The notes under the pieces were generated by a model, which was not told the origin of the DNA, did no database searches, and was given only the letters and a program-made list of their open reading frames with translations. This document shows, in pieces, positions 1 to 8,255 of a DNA stretch of 64,000 nt; positions within the stretch are counted from its first letter, which is position 1; the number at the start of each line of letters is the position of its first letter. The position numbers were made by a program, and so were the translations under genes. The DNA is from Glaciozyma antarctica PI12 (taxonomy: Eukaryota > Basidiomycota > Microbotryomycetes > Kriegeriales > Camptobasidiaceae): positions 166,226-230,225 of the forward strand of contig KZ627147.1 in NCBI GenBank assembly GCA_002917775.1, read 5' to 3'.

Positions 1-8
1 CGCCCTTT

Positions 9-403
9 CCCTTAAGTTTCGCACTGGCTTTGCTGTTCTGGCGGCGTACTTTGTGCATATGGGGTCGTAATCGACGAGCTTTACGAGAGGAAAAGCCTCG
101 ACCTAGGTCGGGGAGCAGCTCCGCAAGATCAGGTCAGAGTGGCGGATTCCGAACGAGCGGGCGCTGATTTCGGTTCCTGCGGTCCCTTGAGTTTCGCACT
201 GGCTTTGCTGTTCTGGCGGCGTCCTTTGTGCATATGGGGTCGTAATCGACGAGCTTTACGGGAGGAAAAGCTTCGACCTAGGTCGGGGAGCAGCTCCGCA
301 AGATCAGGTCAGAGTGGCGGATTCCGAACGAGCGGGCGCTGATTTCGGTTCCTGCGGTCCCTTAAGTTCCGCGTTTCTGTTCTGGCGGCGTACTGCGGCA
401 TTC
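9..403. repeat. 175-bp direct tandem repeat, about 2.2 copies
   Basis: A unit starting at CCCTTAAG/CCCTTGAG recurs at positions 9, 184 and 359, an exact spacing of 175 bp. Copies 1 and 2 agree almost base for base over the whole unit, differing at only a few positions. Copy 3 keeps only its first roughly 40 bases, with a small internal deletion, and then diverges. The left end is cut by the window edge, so more copies may lie upstream. The unit contains no convincing coding frame and no rRNA or tRNA-like fold that I recognise. Its near-identity implies recent duplication or ongoing homogenisation. Confidence 0.9.
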
Positions 404-610
404 CCCTAGGAAGGCAGCACAAGTAGCCGTTATAGAGCGGGGAAGGCACTGCGCAGGAAGTTGTTACAACCATAGGTACGCTTACCCTACGCTCCACGCC
501 AGCTCCCACTTCATCCGGAACACCCTGCTTGATCCTGCTTCTGATGGGGTGTTTAAGGCCCAGGATACCCTTGTGAGCAGCGAGGGTGGATTTGAGAAAA
601 AAAATGTGTA

Positions 611-683
611 CTTCCTGGCCGGGAATCGAACCCGGATCACACGCGTGACAGGCGTGTATACTAGACCGTTATACGACCAAGAA
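611..683 (-). tRNA. tRNA-Asp (anticodon GTC)
   Basis: Read on the minus strand, the 73 bases from 683 to 611 fold as a cloverleaf. The acceptor stem TTCTTGG pairs with CCAGGAA and is followed by a G discriminator. The anticodon loop holds CTGTCAC with anticodon GTC, and the T arm carries GGTTCGATTCC (B box). There is no intron. The D-arm region (GGTCGTATAACGGTCTAGT) matches eukaryotic tRNA-Asp. It lies between the tandem repeat and the CUS1 start, on the strand opposite to CUS1. Confidence 0.95.
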
Positions 684-827
684 CCATTTGATACTGCGGC
701 GACAAAATGCCCAATTCAAAGCAAACCGAGGTTCCGCAGGCCCAAGTAGCAGCCGCAACAAAGGTAGGCTCGACTTGGGTGAGCGAGGGCTCTCCCCTCC
801 TCTCCCGTCCACACTCAGCGAGCAGCG

Positions 828-3282
828 ATGCCGACTGTTCCAACTACGAACGGGGTCACTTCGACCTCAAACAAGTCTCGTAAGCTCCCTTCAAGCCATC
901 CCTCAAGCCGTGGACGAAAGACTCACTCCCTCCTCCCCCTCGCGCAGGTGGTCAACTCAAGCGACTCAAGGCCAAGGCCAAGGCCAAGGCAGCGCCCGCC
1001 GAGGTCCTCGCACCCGCTGCGAATGGCAACGGTAACGGGGCTGCGCGCGAGGTGGAGCCTGTGGTGCGTCTCGCCAGCTCTTCGCGCCGTGCCCGCCTTC
1101 TGACGTTCTCTCGTTCCGAACGCAGACCGTGCCCAAGGTGGAGGACGACGACGCCGTCTACACAGTGGAGGAGAACAAGGATCCTAGCCTGGAGGCCTTT
1201 GCCGACATCTTTGCGCGCTTCCAGCTTCCGACCGCCGAGGCCGACGTGAGTCCATCGTCTCGAGGTGGAGGGAGCGCTCAAAGCTGATCCCGGCGTGTTG
1301 GATGTAGGGGGAAGGAGGCAAGGGCGGAGTGGACGGCAAGGGCGAGATCATCTACTCGGACGACGAAATGCCGTCAGAGGAGGAGGAGGACGAGGAGGAG
1401 GTCGAGATGTCCAAGCGGAAGCAGCGCAAGCTCAACCGACTCTCTGTCGCCGAGCTCAAGCGCCTCGTCAAGAAGCCTGAAGTCGTCGATTGGGTGGACG
1501 TCTCCGCCACGGACCCCAAGCTCCTCGTCCAGATCAAGAGTCACCGCAACACCGTTCCAATCCCGCCTCATTGGAGCCAGAAGCGCGACTACCTCCAGGG
1601 CAAGCGAGGAATCGAGAAGCCCGCCTTCCAACTTCCGAGTGAGTTGTTCATTTTTTCCCAGCGAGTGTTGGGTGTCTCTCGCGTCTCGCTCCCACGGCGC
1701 GAGCCTGTGAGCAAGCGCGGCACATGGTCGCTCTGTCGCAAGCTCGCGAGCAATCCTCCGCCTCAGCGATGCATCTCTGGACAGGCCTGCGAATACTGAC
1801 GCCATGACTTGTGCAGGCTTCATCGCCGATACCGGCATCGCTTCGCAGGGAGACGCGATCAAGGAGAAGCAGGAGGGACAGTCGCTCAAGGCCAAGACGC
1901 GCGAGCGCGTTCAACCGAAAATGGGCAAGATCGACATTGACTACCAAAAGCTGCACGACGCCTTCTTCAAGTTCCAAACCAAGCCCAAGATGACCGAATA
2001 CGGAGAGCTGTGCGTCGACTTGTGGCTCCCTTTCATTGAGCGCACGCTCACGCTCTTTTCTGCAGGTATTACGAAGGCAAGGAGTTCGAGACAAAGCTCA
2101 AGGAGAAGAAGCCTGGAGACCTCTCGGACGACCTCAAGGACGCCCTCTCGATCCCTCCCCTCGCCCCTCCGCCCTGGCTCATCAGCATGCAGCGCTACGG
2201 CCCTCCTCCCAGCTATCCTAACCTTCGCATTCCTGGGCTCAACGCGCCGATACCTGAAGGGTACGTACCTCCGACTGCTCGCAGCCGAGGGAGAAGCTGA
2301 CGAGTGGTGAATTGCGCAGCGCGGCTTGGGGATTCCACCCTGGAGGATGGGGCAAGCCCCCTCTGGACGACTACGGAAGACCTCTGTATGGCGATATCTA
2401 CGGCGTTACGCCCAAGTTCGTTCAAGGAGATGTACGTCCTGTTCTCTTCCAAGATTTGGTCTCGAAACTGACTCGCACGCTCACACAGGTTGGAGAGCCT
2501 ATCGACAAGACGGTTTGGGGAGAGCTTGAGCCTGACGAGGAGGGTGCGTCTCCACCTGCGCTCTCGCTACTTATCACGAAGCTGACTTATTGTCTCCAGA
2601 ATCGGAGGAGGAGGAAGAATCGAAGAATCGGAGGAAGAGGAGCGGCGACCCGAGGCGCCTGCAGGAGGACTCGAGACTCCTTCTGGTCTCGACACGCCTT
2701 CTGGATTCGCCTCTGTCGCATCGACTGTACCGGGCGGCATCGAGACGCCCGACTTTTTGGATCTTCGCAAGCGGAGGGAGGGAACCGAGGTCGACGAGGC
2801 GCCCAAGTCGCTGTACCAGGTTATTCCGGAGCGGGAGTCGAGGATGCGGGGGCTTATGGGAAGTGATCGCGTGTACGACGTCAGCGGGGTGGTGGGTGCG
2901 GCGGCGGCGCCCCCGGTGCTGGGTCAGGAGGAGCGAGGAACGAAGGTGCGTTTGGACTGTTCTTGCCCTGGTGCGAACGGGCAAACTGATGCTTCTCTCG
3001 AACCGCAGCGGAAGGCTGGTGGCGTGGAGATCTCGCTCGATGCGAACGAGCTCGAGGGTCTTTCCGAAGCCGACTTGCGAGCAAAGTACGAGCAGGCAGG
3101 TCGAAAAGCGGGAACGCACGAGGACTTTTCCGACTTTGTGGGCAAGGAAGTTGCGAAGCGAAGAAAGACTGGTGAGTCCTTCTCAGGATGTGGCTTTTGC
3201 GCGCGTGCTGATAAAGTCATCTCGTGCAGCGGACTCGAAGAAGAGGGAGGGGAAGGAGGGCAAGGAGAAGTTCAAGTTCTAG
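828..3282 (+). CDS. CUS1: Splicing factor 3B subunit 2 (SAP145/Cus1)
   Basis: U2 snRNP SF3b subunit that helps anchor U2 at the branch point. The first exon (MPTVPTTNGVTS...) starts at 828 and is followed by several short introns, for example 877-948. The DUF382 core is clear: KKPEVVDWVDVSATDPKLL, then SHRNTVPIPPHWSQKRDYL and GIEKPAFQLP. It is followed by the PSP-type region with PPPWLISMQRYGPPPSYPN and GFHPGGWGKPPLDDYGRPL. An acidic Glu/Ser stretch precedes the conserved SLYQVIPERE motif. The lysine-rich C-terminus ends at the TAG at 3280-3282. No N-terminal SAP domain is visible, as in shorter fungal homologues. Exon joins were inferred by frame and homology, so small boundary errors are possible. 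Confidence 0.93.
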
Positions 3283-3410
3283 GGCCGTGGACGTGTAATA
3301 CCAGTGCGACGAATGCGATGCGTACGTCTTGGTTGACGAGAGACAGTCTTCAGGAGACGAATACATTGCTCCTTGACAGCTCGCACCTCCCAAGTTCAGC
3401 CGTCGTACGA

Positions 3411-5002
3411 TTACCCGCTACGCAGAGATTAATGTCAGCTCAGTCGTTGATGCGTGCGTTGCGAGTGACTCACGTTCGCTTGGAGATGTTGAGGAACCCA
3501 GTCCCGACACAACTCAGCACGTACTCCTCCGGCGCCTCAATCACCGCCTCTCCCGATTCGAGCTGCGCGGGCTCGCCAACAGCCACTGCGACGACAGGCT
3601 TGATCTTGAAGGTCGTTCCAAAGAATGCCTTGAGGTCGCGCAGGTACTGAATGCTGCAGACGAGAGAGCAAGACCGTCAGCCGCGCCTCCACCTTTGAAA
3701 GCGAGCAACGCACAAAGTCGCCTCAAGTGGACCTCCCACAGTCGCTCGTCCCACATCCTCTCCTCCTAGCACGAGCATCGTCGCCACGAGCCACTCCCAT
3801 CCGCGATCCACACACCCTCCTCTCCGAATCTCCGCCAAAAGCTGCCGCGCCGCCAGGATACCCAAGTCTTCCGGACTCGGTGGTGACCAAGTAGGTGCGT
3901 CCTTTTCGCCGCTGAGGGAAGGGTCGCCGGAAGGAGCGCAGGAAGTGGTTTCGGAGGAGTGGAGGACGTGCGAAGTCGAGGAGGCGAGGAGAGTGAGGGC
4001 GTAACCAGGAGATCTGCAGGGCGCCAAATCAGCAAAGTTCTCTCCCGAAAAGCTTTCGCGAGCTCACTTTCCACTGTCCTCGCCGCGGTAGACGTCGGTG
4101 TAGATGTAAACGTCGGGAATGTAGCGGTTCAGGACGGAGCGTGCTGCTGCGACCAGTCGATTTGAGAGTTGGGGAGATACGCGAACCGAGTGGCTGTGGT
4201 GCAAAGGTGTGAGTAGGAGGTCTTGTGTAGGCAGGGAGAGAAGGAAAGAACTCACGCGATACCACGGATCTTGCTCACGCGTCCGATGTTGGTGAAGTCA
4301 AAGCCGCTCTTGACCGCACGCACAGAGGGGCAGGTGAAGGTGACCTCTCCTCCTCCCAAAGGTGGGTGTCCACGCTTCGTTATCTGCAATAGCCCCGTCC
4401 ACAGTCAGCTCCCAAGGCCTGCGCTCCTCAAGAGCTCGCGAAACGCACCCGTAGCTCCAACCCCTCCTTCTCCAAGAACATGGCCAGATGCGGCAGCGCC
4501 GACGTCCTCAACGTGTCCACACTCGCGTCCCTCCCATTCGTCGTAACTCCCTTGAGCGTCAAGACGAGATCCTTCTTCCCAAACGGTGCAATCGCCAACA
4601 GCGGCTCCAAGAACCACCCAACGCTCCGGCTCAACGGGCACTGATGCGTAAAGGTCCCTCCTGCAAGCGTGCCTGGGTGGAAGAGGAGCGATGTACCCGT
4701 GTACGAGATCTCGACGCGGGAGCCCTCCGTGATCTTCTCCAGCAACCGAAGGAAGGAGACCTCGTACTCCTTCAGTCCCGGCTGGTCGTCGTCGGGACGG
4801 ATGCGATCTATCCGTACGGGCCGGCGGGAGAGGAGGGAGAGGACGAGGCGGTGACGGAGGGCGGAGTGGGAGGTGAACTGGAGGACGCGAGAGGAGGAGG
4901 AGGAGGGGCCGGCAGCAGCTGCTGCTGAAGACTTGGGGGCAGGCCTGCGCGCGAAGAGTTAGCTTGACCAGTTCCTGTAGCTGGTCTGAAGACTGCGTAC
5001 AT
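3411..5002 (-). CDS. RCL1: RNA 3'-terminal phosphate cyclase-like protein Rcl1
   Basis: Nucleolar endonuclease-type factor for 18S pre-rRNA processing, working with Bms1. Visible family blocks are RPDDDQPGLKEYEVSFLRLL, EKITEGSRVEISYTGTSL, GGGEVTFTCPSVRAVKSG, IRGIA, YTDVYRGEDSGK and LRDLKAFFGTTFKIKP. The cyclase catalytic His motif is not seen, as expected for Rcl1. The only usable start is split. AT at 5002-5001 is joined to G at 4944 by removal of a 56-nt intron (GTACGC...GCTAAC...GCGCAG), giving M-P-A-P-K-S-S-A. A second 56-nt intron (3473-3418) appears to precede a 7-nt terminal coding exon, so the protein ends ...NISKRTG. If that intron is retained, it stops at 3470 after ...NISKRT. Confidence 0.9.
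4945..5000 (-). other. Intron splitting the RCL1 start codon (AT|G)
   Basis: The donor GTACGC at 5000 directly follows AT (5002-5001). The branch site AGCTAAC and acceptor GCGCGCAG end at 4945, and the next exon begins with G (4944) CCTGCCCCCAAG. Splicing recreates ATG in the frame of the conserved protein. The unspliced RNA also shows an ATG at 5002, but it opens a different frame (MYAVFRP...). No other ATG lies in frame upstream of the conserved core. Confidence 0.85.
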
Positions 5003-5386
5003 CCTTTGCGAGGGCAGCTGAGGATGGGAGGGAGCTGAGAGAGGGGCCGGCCGATTCCAGAAAAAATGGATTGTGGCTCCGCCAGACAGGGCAGGGCCGA
5101 GGAGTTGAGTTCAGTCTCTCTCTTCATTTGTAGCTGTAGCTGGTACAACATTGGCAATATTCCGTACAGCTGCAGGTATAATAAGATCTTCCCCCCTCGG
5201 CCCCGAAGTCCAGTCCTCATTCGAACCCCACTCGGCGGACCGTCCCCCTGCCAGTGAGAACTCCCTCGCTCTCCGGAGGCAATAACCTCCTTCGATTCAA
5301 CAGCTTCGAGGTGTCCAGTGGTGAAGCAGAGCAGGGCGTCCACCTCAAACGGTCCCTCCTCCCGAGCTGCTCGTTCAGATGGGGTA

Positions 5387-6069
5387 TCCTGCGAACCAGA
5401 CGTCCATCCATCAGTTCTCTGCACAAAAACAGCGCGAATCGCACTTACATAGCTCCACGTACATCCGCGCAAGCGAGTCGAAGGCGATCAGGTCCCCACA
5501 TCGAAGGAGGTTTGCTGTTACCAAGACCAAGGGCATTCGTCAGCTCGTGCCTCGAGCTACCCACCTTTAACGCACCTGCATCCACGTTCAACGGAGAAGA
5601 AGGCTCTGGTGCTGCGAGGAGAGCCTGAACGGCCAAGCAAGCCGACGCCAGCGTCCAAACGGGCGACCACTGATCCTTGAGAATGTCCAAGCAGATCTCG
5701 CCCGTCTGCAGCGCCCGACGGGGTCAGCTTTCGTCCGTCGGGCCCTTTTGACTGCGTACCTTGAAGTTCACGTTAGGATGGAAGACGTGGCCCTTGAAGG
5801 CGATAGTGGGAGGGACGGCGGGGTAAGTTGCCGGGATGGTGATGAGGAGGGTGAACGTGTGCCCTGCGCGACAAGTCAGCAAGGCAGACAAGCACGCACA
5901 AGCTCTACTGACTAGCGTAAGGAGTATCGGGAGGTCCTTGTAGCTCTGCCGTCCACTCGAACAGGTCGTCGTCCGAAGTCGGGCCAAGTCGAACAAGACC
6001 AGAGGCGGATGAGGACCGCTGGAAGTCTGTGAGCTCAGAGAGCAGTCGTTTGGCGGTACGAGAGGACAT
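5387..6069 (-). CDS. PEX4: Peroxisomal ubiquitin-conjugating enzyme Pex4
   Basis: E2 enzyme that mono-ubiquitinates the import receptor Pex5 at the peroxisomal membrane for recycling. It starts MSSRTAKRLLSELTDFQRSS. E2 landmarks follow: FEWTAELQGPPDTPYAGHTF, the YPAVPPTIAF motif, GHVFHPNVNFKTGEICLDIL (active-site Cys in the last block) and DQWSPVWTLASACLAVQALL. The C-terminal SSPLNVDAANLLRCGDLIAF block is typical of Pex4 rather than Ubc4/5. Four short introns are inferred. The terminal intron 5448-5389 yields a stop codon split T|GA right after ...ARMYVEL. Without that splice, 12 extra residues would be added. It is transcribed divergently from RPN8, with 277 bp between the two starts. Confidence 0.9.
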
Positions 6070-6345
6070 TTTCCTGCAGCTAGCAGTTTGTGGACGAACG
6101 AGCAGTTGGTGGGGAGAAGGACAAGAGCATCTGGACGTCGGGCTCCCCTTTCGCCCCTCCTCCCGTTCCGACTCCGAGTCAGCTTCAACCCGACCTCAAC
6201 TCCCTCAGCACTTCTCCCAGTCTCAGAGCAGCAGCGAGAACAGCAGCACACGAGCTCACCACCTCCAGATCGACCAGCTCTCCTCTCCTCGCCCCTCCCC
6301 CTCCAAGCCGCGTCAGCGCTTTAGTCGCCAAGCCTCCAACCAACC

Positions 6346-8075
6346 AGTACGCAAACTACCTCCAGCGCCCTAAGAAGCACTCGCTAACACAGCCAAACCT
6401 CTCCCAGTGGCCTCCATCGACCCCATCGTTCACCTTTCGACAAACGTCGTCGTTCACCCTCTCGTCTTACTCTCGATCCAGGACCACGCAGCTCGAGCAG
6501 CCAAGGGAACAAAGAAGCGTGTGCTCGGTATCTTGTTGGGTCAGGATTTGGGCGTTAGGGGGATCAATGTGGCCAACTCGTTTGCTGGTGAGTAAGAGCA
6601 GAGGTGGTGGTTTGCTGGTGCGGCGAAGCGGGAGTACTGGCGCAGGCTTAGCCGGCAGAAGGATGTCAATGCGCGAGTGCTGCTGGCAACTGCTAAAGGC
6701 AACGACTGGGGCCAGTCTAGGTCTCGAGGAGGCACGCGCGATGGATCAGGCGAGCAGGCACTTTGGCTTTGCCAGGCGAGTTTGTGAGCAGAACGCGCAT
6801 CGTAGGGCTGGCGTCGAACGGAGGAGCAGTGGTCATATATGCCGGCACGTAGTGCTGTGTCTCCAGTGAGGCGTGAGCTTGCCAAGGCGTACTTTACGCG
6901 AGGGCAAGCTTCCAGCCAGTTTCGCGGCACGGGCACCCGAGCACGACTTCATACCAAGTCGACGAGCTAAGCTAACTACAACCGACTCCTCCACAGTACC
7001 GTTCGAGGAGGACGACAAGGACCCTCGAACCTGGTTCCTCGACCACAACTACATCGAGGCGATGAACGACATGTTCAAGAAGGTCAACGGCAAGTCCCTG
7101 CGCTCCGATAGCACGCAGGAGCTACGCTGACGCGGTCTGCTGCTACAGCTCGGGAAAAGCTGATCGGATGGTACCACACTGGCCCTAAGCTGCGCGCTTC
7201 CGATCTCGAGATCAACGAGGTCATTAAGCGCTACACCTCCAAGCCGGTCATGGTTATCGTCGATGTGCGGCCCGACAGCGAGCGAAGCGGCGGAGGAATC
7301 CCTACGGATGCGTACTTTGCAGTGGAGGAGATCAAGGACGTGCGTACACTGTCTCGTGTGGCGAGCTTACGCGACGATAGCTAACCCACTCTCGCAGGAC
7401 GGAACGGCGACGCTGAAGACTTTTGTGCACATCCCCTCGTCAATCGAGGCAGAAGAAGCCGAGGAGATCGGAGTCGAGCACCTCCTGCGCGACATCAAGT
7501 CTCTTGCCGTCGGCACCCTCTCCTCGCGCGTTTCGGACCAGCTCTCCTCTCTCCGCGGCCTCTCCTCCCGCCTGAACGAGATCAAGGACTACCTCGAGTC
7601 GGTCGTCAACGGAACCCTTCCTGTCAACCACCAGATCATCTACAACCTCCAGGACATCTTCAACCTCCTACCAAACCTCGACGCGGCGGAACAGGCGGGC
7701 GAAGGAGTCGGCGGACGCAAGCGACCTTTCACCGTCGCGACCAACGATCAACTCCTCGTCATGTACCTTTCCTCTCTCATTCGCGCCGTGATCGCACTCC
7801 ACGACCTCGTGAGTTTCGCTTTCTTTCTCCTCCCTATCCAGCCGCTGATCTCTCCGACGCAGGTGCTGAACAAGCAGGCTGGTGCGGCGGAGGGAAGTAC
7901 GGAGGAGGAGGTCGAGGAGAAGACGCCCGAGGAGCTCAAGAAGGAGGAGGAGAAGCGCAAGGACGAGGGACTTTCGGACAAGCAGAAGGCGGATGCGTGG
8001 TTTGCTGAGGGGGAGAAGGACAAGAAGAAGGACGAGAAGAAGGACGGCGAGGCAGGCGACAAGAAAGGGTTCTAG
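6346..8075 (+). CDS. RPN8: 26S proteasome regulatory subunit Rpn8 (MPN domain)
   Basis: Lid subunit that pairs with Rpn11. The start is split. A at 6346 is joined to TG at 6408 after a 61-nt intron, giving [20 protein letters not shown]. The MPN domain follows ([40 protein letters not shown]). The JAMM metal-binding His pair is absent ([13 protein letters not shown]), as normal for Rpn8. The second half has [20 protein letters not shown] and INYNLQD-like blocks ([16 protein letters not shown]). The C-terminus is a long Lys/Glu/Asp tail ([16 protein letters not shown]). Intron 2 is unusually long (6588-6996, 409 nt) and intron 3 is GC-AG (7090-7148). Convergent with the PP4 gene; 180 bp separate the two stop codons. 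Confidence 0.95.
6347..6407 (+). other. Intron splitting the RPN8 start codon (A|TG)
   Basis: Donor CCA|GTACGC, branch CGCTAACAC and acceptor CTCCCAG|TGGCC give a 61-nt intron. Only the A of the initiation codon lies in exon 1. The unspliced RNA has GTG, not ATG, at this place, so correct translation depends on splicing. The spliced context is CCAACCATGGCC, a strong initiation context. Confidence 0.88.
6588..6996 (+). other. Unusually long intron (409 nt) in RPN8
   Basis: It lies between ...VANSFA and VPFEEDDK, which are contiguous in all known Rpn8 proteins, so the whole stretch is intronic. The donor is GTGAGT, a branch-like GCTAAC sits near the end and the acceptor is CCACAG. Typical introns in this window are 48-70 nt. 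I see no clear C/D or H/ACA box pair in it, so no intronic snoRNA is called. Confidence 0.8.
7090..7148 (+). other. GC-AG intron in RPN8
   Basis: The exon ends ...AAGGTCAACG and the intron starts GCAAGT and ends CTACAG. The splice gives [17 protein letters not shown], the conserved Rpn8 sequence. The nearest GT donor breaks the frame. GCAAGT matches the known consensus of GC-AG introns. Confidence 0.88.
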
Positions 8076-8255
8076 TCGTGATTGAAACGTTGAAGCTGTG
8101 ACTAGACTCGGCGTTTGATTGAGGGAGCAGACTTGAGAGCGACCGACCCAGATCCGTTCCTCGCTCATGTCTCGTTCAAGCGGTGCTTTGGAATTAGGTC
8201 TACACACAAAAAGGGAAGCGGGGAGTAGCACAGTATACACCAGAGGAATGCCCCT
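8076..8255. other. Convergent 3' intergenic region of RPN8 and the PP4 subunit gene
   Basis: 180 bp between two facing stop codons. It must hold both 3' UTRs and polyadenylation sites. No gene is visible. Confidence 0.7.

Noticed and set aside
1-540. Tandem repeat as rDNA or a mobile element
   Set aside because: No rRNA-like conserved segments, terminal repeats, target-site duplication or transposase frame was seen.
4405-5472. Long minus-strand open frame (355 codons) across the RCL1 5' part
   Set aside because: It is a shadow frame. The RCL1 frame with conserved motifs occupies the same strand, and this frame has Arg/Pro/Ser-rich noise with no homology.
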